Shown here in pieces: positions 40,036-51,899 of a stretch of 64,000 nucleotides of DNA. The notes beneath the pieces were generated by a model that was given only the letters and a program-made list of their open reading frames with translations, made no database searches and had not been told where the DNA came from. The number at the start of each line of letters is the position of its first letter. Position 1 is the first letter of the stretch. The DNA comes from Welwitschia mirabilis (taxonomy: Eukaryota; Gnetophyta; Gnetopsida; Welwitschiales): contig JBOZIK010000001.1 in NCBI GenBank assembly GCA_051453625.1, positions 188,951,313-189,015,312 of the forward strand. Direction: 5' to 3'. Both the position numbers and the translations under genes were made by a program.

Positions 40036-40527
40036 TGTGATGATATAAATTCATATAGTAGATTTTCATTAGTAATAATAGGCTCTTTAACATAAAAACT
40101 TTAAATGATGAAGTAGGTATCCAAAAAAAATTGATAATATTTAGTAATCGAATTAAGAAGAAATTCATGCCTTATTTATCATTAAATACCACCTTTTCAT
40201 GTTAAACATGTGGCCTTGGAGAGTGGATCGACCAAGTCATACCACCTTGAAGGTTTAGTTTGTGGGACTGCTAGGAAGTTAGATCAGCCTATCAAGGACT
40301 CAGCATACTTGTACAATTTTCATGCATGCCCTTTACTCTTCCCATGCATGGTAAAAGATTATTATGACATTCACAAGAATCGTGAATCTTAATTATTTGG
40401 TACAATAAGTTTTTCAAATGTCATATCCCTTTAAAGGTTGTTTACATCATATTCAGAAGCATAACAACTATAATTAATAATATGAAAGATGATATTATTT
40501 TCCTTGTGGAAAAGTAATAGTAATAGA
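40036..40527 (-). repeat. 3' LTR of the gypsy element (492 bp)
   Basis: Aligns with 43854-44358 over its length, for example ATATTTAGTAATC, AATTAAGAAGAAAT, GGCCTTG and GAAGGT/CAAGGT. The terminal TG has changed to TC at the minus-strand start. Confidence 0.88.
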
Positions 40528-41339
40528 CTTTTCCTCTTGAGATTGATGTTAATCCTTGAATGGCTATACCTTAACAGGATTTTCCTGTTCATATGCTTGT
40601 CCTTCCTTATAATCTTCATCTCCATCCTACTCCACTACATATTCAAAAATAAGTTAAGATTCATCTTTATTAGCAAACATTTATGCATAAGTTTATTATA
40701 CAAATTCTTCATTTTCCCAACTGTATTAGCCACAATGAAATCATTCACTTAATACTTCCCTAAAGATTTTTCCTCTTAATTTATTTTCTATATTATCTTT
40801 AACCATAACTAATTTAATAGTGAAAGTGAAATTAAAGCTTATCAAAATATCTTCCTAATCAATTAAGTAATTATTAAAGTTTCTTGAACAGTATGGTTTA
40901 AGAATTATAACATGAAAGTTAGGTGTACACGAGACTTGTCAATAGGGAGGTCAAGTTTGTAGGCTAATTCATCGGTCCTTTACATAATGGAAAATTCTCC
41001 ATAGAATTAAGAAGTTAACTTGCCATATTTTGCTAGCTATAAAAATGTTCTTTCTAGCTTTAATCCCAATAAGACCTAATCACTAATTTATAAAATTTTA
41101 TGGGAGTGTTTCTCATTGAAGTACTTCTTCTACCTATCTTGAACACCTTGTAATTCCTTTTGAATCTTTTGAATGATTTCTCCATTTTTTGAGTTTCTTC
41201 TTACTATCCTTTTTCTCTCTATTTAGGATTTTTTCTAAGTAATTAGGATTACACAATTCCTACCATATATAGCTTTGAATGGAAAGCACTTAATGTAGGA
41301 CTGGTACCCCTGATTGTAAGTAAATCCTATCAAATAAAG

Positions 41340-41640
41340 ATAGCCTTCCTACTTTGTGGATTTGTCTATGATATAACTCATTAGTATGTTCTTTAATATA
41401 TACTTTATCCTCTTAGTTTGTCTATCAGTTTCAGGGTAAAAGGCTATACTAAAAAATATCTTTATTCCCAACTTCTTAAATAATTCTTGACAAAAATTAT
41501 ATGTAAATTTTGGATCATGAGTAGAAGTAATAATCTTTAGAGTATCATGTAATTTAAATATCTCTCTTAGAAATTTTCTAATAGTATTCTCTATTATTGC
41601 TATGATTTTCATTGGAATGAAGTGATCCATATTTATTAAT
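41340..41640 (-). pseudogene. Gypsy integrase core (decayed)
   Basis: The minus frame 41630-41349 reads MDHFIPMKI, then IFKLHDTLKIITSTHDPKFT, then LGIKIFFSIAFYPETDRQT and ILKNILMSYI. This is the integrase core (SDRDxxFTSxFW and STAFHPQTDGQTER). The Asp of the second catalytic position (SDRD) is changed to THD. Only short frames remain around it. Confidence 0.88.
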
Positions 41641-41899
41641 CTATCAACACATACAAATATGATGTCATGTTATTTGACTATTTTACTAATCTTGTAATGA
41701 AGTCCATTGTAATCTTCTCCCATTTCCATCATGATACTTGTAGACATTTTAGAATTCTATTAATTTTTGTTGTTTCACTTTGATCTTCTGACATACTAGG
41801 CATTATTTGATGATATATATAACTTTCATTCCTAGCTAATAATATTATTATCATAAGGTGTTGTAAGTTTTTATAAACTAGGATTTCCTACATATGGAA

Positions 41900-42872
41900 C
41901 TTCATGAGCCTCTCATAGGAGTTGCTAATGTCATAATCCTTGTGGAATGTAGACTTTTCTGTTTCTTATTAATTCATTATTTGAGGTTAAGTGATAAGGA
42001 TGAAATTATTCTTAATTTAATATTTTTTTTAAATTTCTTTAAAAAACTAACTTTGGGGTAGTTGTACCTTGATCGCCTTGGCCATTTCTAAGTTAACTAT
42101 GCAGATCATCATACATCACATTTGGCTAAGCACATTAGCCACTTTGTTTTCATTTATTAGTGTGTATTTAAGATCAAAATTTCTTTTTGTTAAGAGTTTT
42201 ATCTATCATTACTATATCATGTTTAGGAGACGCTACTTCTGTAGAAATTCCAAGATTTTGTGGTTAGGCTTTATTTGAAACTTACCTTTCATGAGATAAT
42301 GTCTTCATGTTTTTAAGTGTGGATAATGTCTAATAGCTCTAATTCATGTATATGATAATATTTTTCATGTTTATTTATTTTATATGATCCATATGTGATT
42401 ACTCATCCTTGTTGTATGAGCTCTATCTTAATACCTTCTTGATACTCATCTGTGACCCATGGAAACTCTTTATCCATCTCTAGAAATTTCAATATCATTG
42501 TTGAAGTTACAAAATGTTTGATGTTATGGAAGTCTTTCTACATCTATCTTAAAATAAAATGATACTTTTTCCTTGGTCATATTCCTTAGTGGACTTTCGA
42601 TTTTTTAAAAAAATTAAATGAACTATTCATAAAATCTTGTAAGACCTAAGAAGTACTTTATTTTAGTAGGATTCTTTGGTTCTAGTCATTCTCTTACTGC
42701 CTATACCTTACTAGACTTTTTTAAAATATCTTTCTTTGATATAGAATAACCCAAATAATTAATGAATTTTTTAAAGAATTCACATTTACTTAACTTTTCT
42801 GTTAATACATGATCTTCGAGCAATTATAAATCTATCTTCAGATGTTGTATATGTTTATCCTTACTCTTATAG
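41900..42872 (-). pseudogene. Gypsy RNase H region and end of reverse transcriptase
   Basis: At 42872-42715 the minus strand reads YKSKDKHIQHLK, then LLEDHVLTEKLSKCEFF, then INYLGYSISKKDILK. This is the RT stretch just after the YxDD box. Next comes FLGLTRFYE (FLGLAGYYRRF). RNase H is expected between 42600 and 41900 but is badly worn. The RT stops abruptly at about 42872, where the tandem repeat begins, so the YxDD box and everything before it is gone. Confidence 0.75.
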
Positions 42873-43376
42873 TAAGGATGTGTACTTTGTGAAGCTATAT
42901 GGGTTATATCAATTTCTTGCTTAGGACCCTCATGCCTCGTTATAATGGGAACTATGTCATCTCATCCATAGAATGATGATATGTACTCTATGGATATCTA
43001 TCGATCATTTACACTTTATAGTTAGAAAACTAATGCTCCCTTATGTTGGAAACTATTTCATTTCATTTATAGAGTGATGATGTCTACTATGTAAGTATCT
43101 ATGGGTTATATTAGCTGGCTAATCAGAATCCTGATACTCTCTTATATTGGGAACTATCTCATTTCATTTATAAAGTGATGATGCATACTGTATAGGTCAT
43201 ATAAGTCCTAATGAGAATCCTAGAACCTCATTATATTAGAAACTATTTGATTTCATCTATCAAGGAGTGATGTGTACTTTTGAGTCTCTATGGATCATAT
43301 TGACTACCTAATCAAAACTCTAGTGCTTCCTTATGTTAAAAACTACCTCATTTTATCTATGGGGTAATGGTTTTGT
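42873..43376. repeat. 101-bp minisatellite, about five copies, inside the gypsy element
   Basis: The marker TTAT(A/G)(A/T)T(G/T)(G/A)(G/A)AACTA falls at 42940, 43041, 43142, 43231 and 43331. The spacings are 101, 101, 89 and 100. Each unit also has TCATTTCAT(T/C)TAT, GAGTGATGATG and TATGG(G/A)T(T/C)ATAT in order. The units have diverged from one another, so the array is old. It directly abuts the broken RT on one side and the leader on the other. Confidence 0.9.
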
Positions 43377-43853
43377 TCTATGATCCTACCTTAATCATAT
43401 GATGACTTGTCAACATCATTCTAAAATCCTTTCAACATTACTTACAACTCTTGCACAAAAGGATGTTCAAATAGGCCATTTGAAATGAGTAGGAAATCAT
43501 TTATTAAAGAATCTTGTGATGGATAAGGAAGATCTATGTAGCTTCTATCATTGGTGTAGATTTTCAAAAAAGCATTAGGAAAATTATTTAAAATGAATCA
43601 TTACTTTACTTAATTACTACTATAGCTATTTGCTTTTCGATGATGATGAAAGGGTGAACCGTTTTCTATGGGTTCTTACTCCCACATAACTCAAGTTAGA
43701 GATAAGCTTTAGTTTGGAACAAACCTCCATTACTATTTTACTAGTATTTTTAGTTTGCAATTTTTCTTAATTTTTATATTTGCTTATACTACCTTTGTTT
43801 TTTTTTTTTTGGTACTATTTATTATTTTGTAGATCATTTACTCAGATACCCAT
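43377..43853 (-). other. Leader of the gypsy element
   Basis: No coding signal. A poly(T) run is at 43794-43810 and the primer site is at 43842-43853. Confidence 0.55.
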
Positions 43854-44358
43854 TGTGATAATCTAAATTCATTTAACAGATTTCCATTGGTAATGATGGA
43901 ATATTTAATTAAAAAAATCTAATAGCATAGTAAAAATCCAAAAAGAACTAAAATATTTAGTAATCAAATTAAGAAGAAATCCATGTTTTATTCATAATTT
44001 CTAAAATAACACCTTTCCATGTTAACACAAGGCCTTGAAGAGTGGAGTAGCCAAGTCATACTACCTTCAAGGTCTAGTTTGTGGAATAATTTGGGAACTA
44101 GTTGATCTTGTTAAGGATTTAATATACTTTTACAACTCTCGTATATGTCATTTACTCTTTCCTTGACCTTGTTTTAATGATGGTAAGAGGTTATCATGAT
44201 GTTTCATGAGAGTTGTGCCTCTTCACTATTAGGTATAATTAATTCCATAAGGGTTATATCACTTAAACAATTATTTACATTATCTTACTAAGTATAATAG
44301 CTATAATTACCAATATCAAAGTGGATATTATTATCCTTATGGAAAAGAAATCATGACA
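43854..44358 (-). repeat. 5' LTR of the gypsy element (505 bp)
   Basis: Pairs with 40036-40527. Its minus-strand start TGTCATGA and end TTATCACA are canonical TG...CA. Confidence 0.9.
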
Positions 44359-44363
44359 TCACT

Positions 44364-46465
44364 TATATTAAAATCAAGATATTTAAAATGAAATGTAAAA
44401 TTACTTATTATTCCAAAACACTAACCTTAGTTCCATAAGAATAGCGACTAGAAAAGGGATGAAGTTGTATGTACTAAATTTCATTATTCCTTTAAGAAGT
44501 CAAAAATATTTAACAATATAACACATCTATTTTGCATCATTTAAGAGAATTTTCACTACATTCATTTGGTATGTTATCATTACACATAATTGTTAATATG
44601 GAAGATGAACTTTAAACATAAATCTCCAGGTTATAAACCACTATTTAAAAATTGTCAAGCATGGATTAGTTTGAAATTATACTTTCAAATAACCATATTA
44701 ATAGATTGATATGATATAATCTAGAAATGTCTCAGGAATTTTTCATAAACTTGGATGTTAATAATACAATAGTAAAGGAATCAAGTATTCTTATGATCAC
44801 AATTATATTTGTGTTATTAGAATATCAAATTGAAAAGAGAGGGGAAAAATATGCTTCAATGGTAAATGAAAGATCTCCTCAAAGCCTTTAATAATTGGAA
44901 AATATTTATCATGAAATACATTACTTTAGAAGAAAATTTTTATAATGTTGATAAAATACATCTTTATTTTTATTAGTGAAATCCAAGTTTTGATGATTCC
45001 ACTTGTTAAATGTGATGTGTCTATTGTGTAGATAAGTAAATTTGAAAAACATAGACATTCTAAAAAGGATCAGTCTAGTGAAAACCTTAGAGTTTAAAGT
45101 ACTTAAAAGCTTTAGCTAAAATTTCATAAACAATAGAAAAATTTAACTAAAGACATCTTCAAATGTGAAAACATTTATGAAGTAGATGTTTATAATATCA
45201 AAGATGTCTCAATAGAACTAGACTTCATTACATAATTACAGTCATCTATAATATCAAAGGCATCTATACTAAACTAGGATGCTAAGATAGGGGAAAGACA
45301 TTTAGTAAATTAAAGACATCTATACTACTTCATCTGATGAAAGACATTTGTAAAGTTAAACATGTTTATGCTAAAAGGGAAGAGGTAATAGATATATGTT
45401 GTATTTTAGTGTTTAATTTACATTTAGTGAATCAAAGAAGTTTAGTGTCTTTAATCCATAATAATAAGGGATATAGTTATAGTAGTTTAAATTTTATTAA
45501 ATTCTAGATAGTTTGACCAACGGGATTTTTTAGAGTAACGATGTCTTCCTGACAAAGTTTTTTATTATTTCAAAGACATCTATTCTAAAAACTTGACGAA
45601 AAAGTAAATAGTTACTGGATGATCAAGACTCAACTATTTCTATCAGTTTCATTACATTTAAACATTTCTAAATAGCTATCTCTTTAGGATAATGGTAAGG
45701 AATACATCAAAGGTATAAAGAAAATAAAAAGAGAAGAAAAAGATATTACTCCCATGAATGATTAGTATTAGACATGAGGCTTTAAGCCATTTTTTTAAAA
45801 AGTATTATCTAGTGAATACATTACTAAATCATTGGCTCTTACTATAGCTACATCACTTTAATATAAAATACTTACGAAGGATAATGATGAGGGAGAACTT
45901 AATTGCTCATCAAAGTAACATTTTTTAGGCTTGTTAACTCTTTTAATATCATTATTTATTGGCACTTAAATTATAAGGACTATTAAAGTTTTAAATACGC
46001 ATATTATAGTCCATTTCTTACTTTCATTCTTAGGATTCCTTACTAGAGTTTTTGAATTCTAAGACAACCCTTATATGGGTGTACTTCTATAAGTGCTTAT
46101 GATCATATTTCTGCTTTGGTTATTATAAATCCCTAAAGTAAAGAAAGTGATATCTTACTAGAAGCATCTTAGTTGTATGTAAGGTTGGTTATGCTCCAAA
46201 ACCACTATTTTTTAGGTTAAGAATATTCATAGGTATAAGAGGAAACTACCCTTTGCGTGTGGACATACCCAGGTTGGGAAACCACATTAATATGATAAAG
46301 TTTTATTTTGTAAAGTTTGATTTGTTTTAAATAGAGTTTTTATTTGGTAGATCTCATTCACCCTTTTCCTTTTGAGTTTATAAATCATTAAGTGATATTA
46401 TAAAGGATACTCATAAAAAGGAGTAACATCCTTAAGTAATCTAGGAAAGGGTGCTAGCTATTAGA
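44364..46465 (+). repeat. Probable LTR and leader region of the SIRE-like copia element
   Basis: The stretch 46253-46285 reads CTTTGCGTGTGGACATACCC, then GGTTGGGAAACCAC. This is close to the GCGTGTGGACGTAGGC...CCGAACCAC motif found near the poly(A)/R region of many plant copia LTRs. The gag begins just after, at 46466. At 45050-45600 a phrase like AAAGACATCTATACTAAA recurs about ten times in degenerate form. I could not set LTR ends, because the partner LTR lies beyond the window. Confidence 0.5.
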
Positions 46466-47702
46466 GCTCTACTATTTAATGGAATAAATTATGCCTATTG
46501 AAAAATGAATATGTATGTATACTTATAGTCTTATGAGTTTTAAGGTTTAGCAAAGCATTAAATATGGATACTCAAAACTTACTGAAACCACAATAGATGC
46601 TATAGGAAACTCCATTACACAAATCAAATCTAGAAGGGACTAGGAAGATAAAAAAAAGGAAAAAGGAAAAAATGCTCTCTGCTCAACCTTTAAAATGGAA
46701 TAATTTAATAGAATAACCAGATGTAAGGCTGCATAATAAATATGGAATGTTTTAGTCAAAACATATGAAGAAACCTCTATTATCAAGAAGTCAAAAATTA
46801 TTACCTAGACTAATTAGTTTGAAAATCTAAAATAAGAGTACATTAATACTTTACAAGAGTCTCTAGCATAGTGAATGATATAGGTGAAATTGATGAAAAT
46901 CTTCTAAAGGCCAAGTAAATCCAAAAGGTTATTAGATCTTTAACTCCAAAATATAGGCCTAAATTAACAACCATAAAAGAATCAAGATACTTTAATTTAA
47001 TGAACACTAAAGAATTACACAATTCTCTAATGGATTGTAAGATGAATCTTATTTAAAATGATGCTCTAGAAAAGAAATCTCTCACTCTTAAAGCTAGTGA
47101 AAATACAAGGCAATCTTCTAAAGAGAAAATAAAATAAGGATCAAATGGAGATAACTCTGAGGATGATGTGAAATAAAAACTTGCATTCATCACAAGATAA
47201 TTCAAAAGACTTCTATCATAAAAGAACAATATGAAGAAGGATTATCATAAACCATCTAGATTTTAAGCTAGAGGTAAGTCTATAAGTAAAAATTCTAATA
47301 GATCTTCATTTTTGTACAAGTAAGATATTTTCAAATTAGAATGTTGGGTTTGTGGAGGAGGAGGACACATAGCCTCAAAGTGTTTTAGCTCTAACAGATT
47401 ACAAGAAAAAGCACAAAAGAAAGAACCTTAGAAGAAGAAATCCTTCTTCACAGAATAAGATGACTGAAGTAGAAACATCTAATGATAAAAAAGCTTATAT
47501 ATCCTACATGGTGATTATATATATTCAAAAGAAAAATGATGAATGAAAAAGAAATTTAAATTATACAGTGAAGTTAAAACAGGTATGAAACTTCAATATG
47601 GGTATGATTTAATTTCTAAAGGATCCATTAAGTTGAAAAAAGTATGTGCTAAAATGAAAAAAATAACTTCATTCTTATGAATTAACATATGAATAATAAA
47701 TA
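46466..47702 (+). pseudogene. SIRE-like copia gag, front half (decayed)
   Basis: At 46474-46530 the plus strand reads FNGINYAYWKMNMYVYL, the UBN2-type gag start (F.G.NYA.WK..M..YL). Worn gag helices follow to about 47100. A good zinc knuckle, CWVCGGGGHIASKC (C-x2-C-x4-H-x4-C), is at about 47345-47386. After it comes a Lys-rich stretch, then a coiled-coil-like piece to 47702. The same piece resumes after the inserted elements at 60254. Many in-frame stops come from TGG, CAA or CGA changes. Confidence 0.8.
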
Positions 47703-48972
47703 TTAACCAATTGTAGATCAGATGTTAAAGCTAAGAATGTCTCATTATAATTACTAGAAACTTGTCAAGTTTACTTACCTTTTTAAGGGGTTGACCAGAC
47801 TTTCAAGGAGTTGACCACACCTAAAGTATACTCTTAGAATTAAACTAAATTCAAAGGAGTAAACTAAACTTCTAAGGGATTGACCGGGATCTAAGAACCT
47901 AAAAACCTATACTCTTGAATAAATTTTTAAGAGGTTAACCAGACAGTTATGTGGGTCAACTGGACCTAAGCACTATGTACCTGATATCCCTAAGCCAATC
48001 ATCAAGAACTTGATCAGACACGTGAGGGGTTAACTAAACCTAATGTAGAATAGTGAAATGGATTTTTATCAAGACAAATGGGTGACCAAATAGTTATGTG
48101 GGTGACTGAATAAGGGGTTAACCAAATCCTAAGGGGTAAATTAAACATGGAACTATAAGAACCTGGGATGACTAAATAGTTTACTCAGGTAACCTATTTA
48201 AGTCACGGCACTAGGAGGAGTCGACTAGATGTTTAAGAGGTCAACCCAGAATGGAAACAAAATTTTATTTCCATTATGTATCCATTTTGTAGCCATTTAT
48301 AGCTATTGGAATTACATTTTTACTTGCAATAAACCCTAAAAGCCTTCTATTATAAATAGCTAAGAGAGAGATCATTAAAAGAACTTTCTAATTTTTGACT
48401 AAATAATTGAAAACTATGATTTATCTTTGTACTAGCTTGCTATTTTATTTCTGATTAAGGAGGAGCCAATAATTTTTGTATCTGTACATTCAAGATTAGA
48501 TCTTGTAATTTATTGTTGTATCATATATAGGAGAAGAACTCTATTGCAATCATTATACCAAAGAATGTGTGATATTAGTGCATCAGGACATTTCTACCAT
48601 CACTATTACATCCTTTAAAATACTTAACCTATAAAAGTCCATTGGAAAGGTTGAGACTTAGCCTAAAAAAGTTCATGTGTAAAGGTTATAGGTGAATCTA
48701 CAATATCTGAAAGAGTTAACGAAGATTAAGATCAGGCTTAGTGATAATGTGATCATCAAGAGTGGAGTAGAGGTTTCTGGAACTACTATAAAACTTGATT
48801 ACATCTAATCAGTATTTTCATGCTTCCTGTTATTTTCATTTTTTTCCTAAATACTTTTAGTTATATGCACAAGTTTTCTAGTGATTTATCTCAAGCAAGT
48901 TTTTATTGCAAAGTTTATTTGAATAATTTTTAAAAATCTATTCATCCCCCTCTATGGTTCTTGATCCCTATA
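47703..48972 (+). repeat. LTR 1 of the three-LTR copia family (5'-truncated)
   Basis: Homologous to 52967-54321 and 58896-60253 but lacking about the first 78 bases. It is rich in a recurring phrase, GGGGTTGACCAGAC and variants. It ends GATCCCTATA. It is followed directly by integrase C-terminal coding sequence rather than by a primer site and gag. Confidence 0.85.
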
Positions 48973-50148
48973 AGTTATGGAAAGGAAGATAATAAAATGT
49001 TTCATATTTTAAAGTCTTTGCAAGTAAATGCTATGTGCTAAAAAATAGAAGACATTTAAGAAAATTTGACTGTAAAGCCGATGAAGCTATTTTTTTGGGC
49101 TACTCAACTAGAAGTAGAGTATATCAAGTTTTCAACAAGAGAAGTTTAACAAAAGAAGAGTTAATAAATGTGCAAATTGATGAGTTTAATACAAGACCAA
49201 ATTATTCAGATGAAGAGGAAGTTATATCTACAAGTATCCCCACAACAAATGAAGTGATTACTGAAAATAATGAAGCTTCTACAAATGAAGGAACAAATAA
49301 AAAGATCAAAGAGTTAAAAGATCACTTGTAATAATATGTTATAGGAGAAGTTAACTAAAAAATAAAGACAAGAATTTCTATGAAGAATTTACATGCTCAC
49401 ATTTGTTATGTTTCAAACATAGAGTCTAAGAAATTTAAAGAATCTGAAAATCATTAGGAATGGATAATGGTAATGCAAGATGAGCTACAACAATTCAGGA
49501 GAAATGATGTTTAGAAGCTTATAGAAAGGCCAAAGGATAAAAATATCATTGGAACTAAGTATATTTTTAAAAACAAATGTGATGAAGATAATAATATCAT
49601 TAAAAATAAGGTAAGAGTAGTAGGACAAGGCTATAATCAGATAGAAGGCATTGATGTAGGTGATGCATTTGCTCCTATTGTAAGGCTAGATAGCATTATA
49701 ATGTTTTTGTCTTTTATATCCTTTAGAAATTTCAAAGTTTATCAAATGGATGTGAAGAGCACTTTTTTAACTGGTACATTAAATGAAGAAGTTTATGTAG
49801 AGCAACCACAAGGTTTTATTGATCCTTATAGAACTAATCATGTGTATAGAATTAATAAAGCCCTGTGTGAATCAAAACAAGCTCTAAGAGCTTGGTATGA
49901 TAAACTAACCATCATTTTAAATAATAATTGATATATTCATAGAATATTATATAAAATCTTATTTTTGAAGAACTTGAGAATGAATTTAATTATTATATAA
50001 ATCTATGTAGATTATATCATACTTGGTGCCTCAAATAAAAGGTTGTCAAAAGAATTTACAACCATTATGAAAACTCGTTTTGAAATGAGTATACTTAGTA
50101 AAGTAACAATGTTTCTTGGGCTATAGATCAAGCAATAAAAGGATGGAA
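48973..50148 (+). pseudogene. Copia integrase end and reverse transcriptase (decayed)
   Basis: 49035-49331 is the post-integrase linker: LRKFDCKADEAIFLGYSTRS, then VFNKRSLTKEELINV. RT follows from 49440: IIGTKYIFKNK, VRVVGQGYNQ.GIDVGDAFAP, VYQMDVKSTFLTGTLNEEVY and QPQGFIDP, then ESKQALRAWYDKL to 49931. The catalytic box at 50004-50015 reads YVDY instead of YVDD, with a stop two codons before it. A 100-N gap cuts the rest. Confidence 0.88.
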
Positions 50149-50248
50149 NNNNNNNNNNNNNNNNNNNNNNNNNNNNNNNNNNNNNNNNNNNNNNNNNNNN
50201 NNNNNNNNNNNNNNNNNNNNNNNNNNNNNNNNNNNNNNNNNNNNNNNN
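50149..50248. other. Assembly gap (100 N)
   Basis: After the gap the sequence restarts at the linker/RT start rather than continuing. Confidence 0.99.
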
Positions 50249-50529
50249 AGTTATTGGAGAATTCAATTCAAAAATAAAGATATAAAGAATTTGTGTGCTC
50301 GCATTCATTATGTTTTAAAAATAAAGCCGAAGGAATTTGAAAAAGCTAAAAATCGTGATAAATGGATGATGGTAATACAAGATGAACTATAACAATTCAA
50401 AAGAAATGATGTTTGAAAGCTTATAGAAAGGCCAAAAGATAAAAATATTATTGGAACTAAGTGGACTTTTAAAAACAAATGTGATGAAAAGAATAATATC
50501 ATTAAAAACAAGTCAAGATTAGTAGTGCA
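50249..50529 (+). pseudogene. Second copy of the copia RT front
   Basis: Homologous to 49345-49625 (KLIERPKDKNIIGTKWTFKN, then KNKSRLVV) but clearly diverged. It is therefore another family member, not an exact assembly repeat. It keeps the Trp of GTKW that the first copy has lost. Confidence 0.8.
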
Positions 50530-50629
50530 NNNNNNNNNNNNNNNNNNNNNNNNNNNNNNNNNNNNNNNNNNNNNNNNNNNNNNNNNNNNNNNNNNNNNNN
50601 NNNNNNNNNNNNNNNNNNNNNNNNNNNNN
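50530..50629. other. Assembly gap (100 N)
   Basis: Separates the copia RT fragment from unrelated sequence. Confidence 0.99.
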
Positions 50630-51880
50630 CATGCAGGACTCCTTTAAGAGAGTATCACTCCCTGAAGTTTAAACAATTGGTTACCTTGGTTATTTTTTGT
50701 TTTCTTATTTAAAAATCATCAAACAAGGTTAAAAACCAAACAAGTTAGTAATCAACTCATTACAATACTTAGACAAGATGGAAAGGGTTGTAATGTAAAG
50801 TACCTGAGATAATAATAACATGGGATAGAAGTAGTCTAAATGTAAATTCATTAATATGCAAAAATAACTTTATAAGAAGTATACAAATACTGCAATCATT
50901 TAAAAATAAAGACTAATCAAGATGCAAAAGATAAGAACCATGAAATAAAATAAAATAAAATTCAATAACCATACAAGAATAAAATGAAAACTATAAAACC
51001 ATACCCAGATTAAAATAAAGACTGAGAGCATCTAAAGATTCTAAGGCTCTAAGTATTCAAGGCTTATCTAAGCTCCATGGTTCAGTAGATCAGGCTTCTC
51101 AAGATACAAAATGGAAGAGGAAAAAAATGTCTTATTTATAGCTACATAAAGGAGGGTGATTAAGGTTGCAAAAGTAAACGGGATTTCGTAACCCCCTCAT
51201 TCAATTCCTTGTCAAGCCATTAGGTGCATTTATATCTTAATAATAAATAAAAATGCTTATCATGCAATTATTACAATAATAAGTAATTTTCAAAAACCAC
51301 ATAAAAGTTATCTTCCATATAAAATAGATAAAGTGTAGTATTTAAAATAACTTAACCATTAATAATCATAACTAAATCACTGAGAAATTTGTAACAATGG
51401 AAATATTATGAATACTACAAAATGTGAGGAATTATAGCATAAAGTTTCAATAATAAAATTACATCCTAATATTAAGAAATATAAATACAATAACTAAATT
51501 AGCTTATGAACTTTACAATTATTTTTAATTTAGTTTTTTAAGCTAAATCTTTAAAACCTAAAAGTCTGGATGTGATAGGAAAATAGTAGATGATGTCTCA
51601 ATAGATCCTTTACTTTTTCCAATAAGAAGATAAACAAATAGAACATCCAAAAATTAAAAAATACATAGAATATCTAATAAAAGTTTTGGAAGACATAAAA
51701 ATATCCTTACCACTTTTGAAATTACTAAAAGATGTGCCTATGTACTAGAAGAAAATGAAGAGCATGTGTTTAAAACAAAGAATAAAAAGGAAAGCAATAA
51801 GAAAAAAAATAGAGATGATTAAGAAAGATCAAGTTTCTTATCCTCTACATAGATTCTTTAAAATAAACAACATTAAAATT
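50630..51880. other. Unassigned sequence, probably gypsy leader or gag debris
   Basis: No clear domain. It precedes a plus-strand gypsy protease, so it may be gag and leader of that element. Gaps on its left prevent checking. Confidence 0.4.
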
Positions 51881-51899
51881 ATAGTGATCTAAGAACAAC

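Larger units (their letters stand above)
40031..44363 (-). mobile_element. Ty3/gypsy element with two LTRs and perfect 5-bp target duplication
   Basis: LTRs at 40036-40527 and 43854-44358 are flanked by TCACT on both sides (40031-40035 and 44359-44363). The minus-strand order is 5' LTR, primer site (TGGGTATCTGAG, tRNA-Met type, 43842-43853), short leader, tandem repeat, end of RT, RNase H region, integrase, polypurine tract (CTCAAGAGGAAAAG), 3' LTR. Gag, protease and most of RT are missing, so the element cannot move by itself. The total length is 4.3 kb between target duplications. Confidence 0.9.

Noticed and set aside
42873-43376. CRISPR-like array
   Set aside because: Units are contiguous 101-bp tandem copies without unique spacers, inside a plant retroelement.
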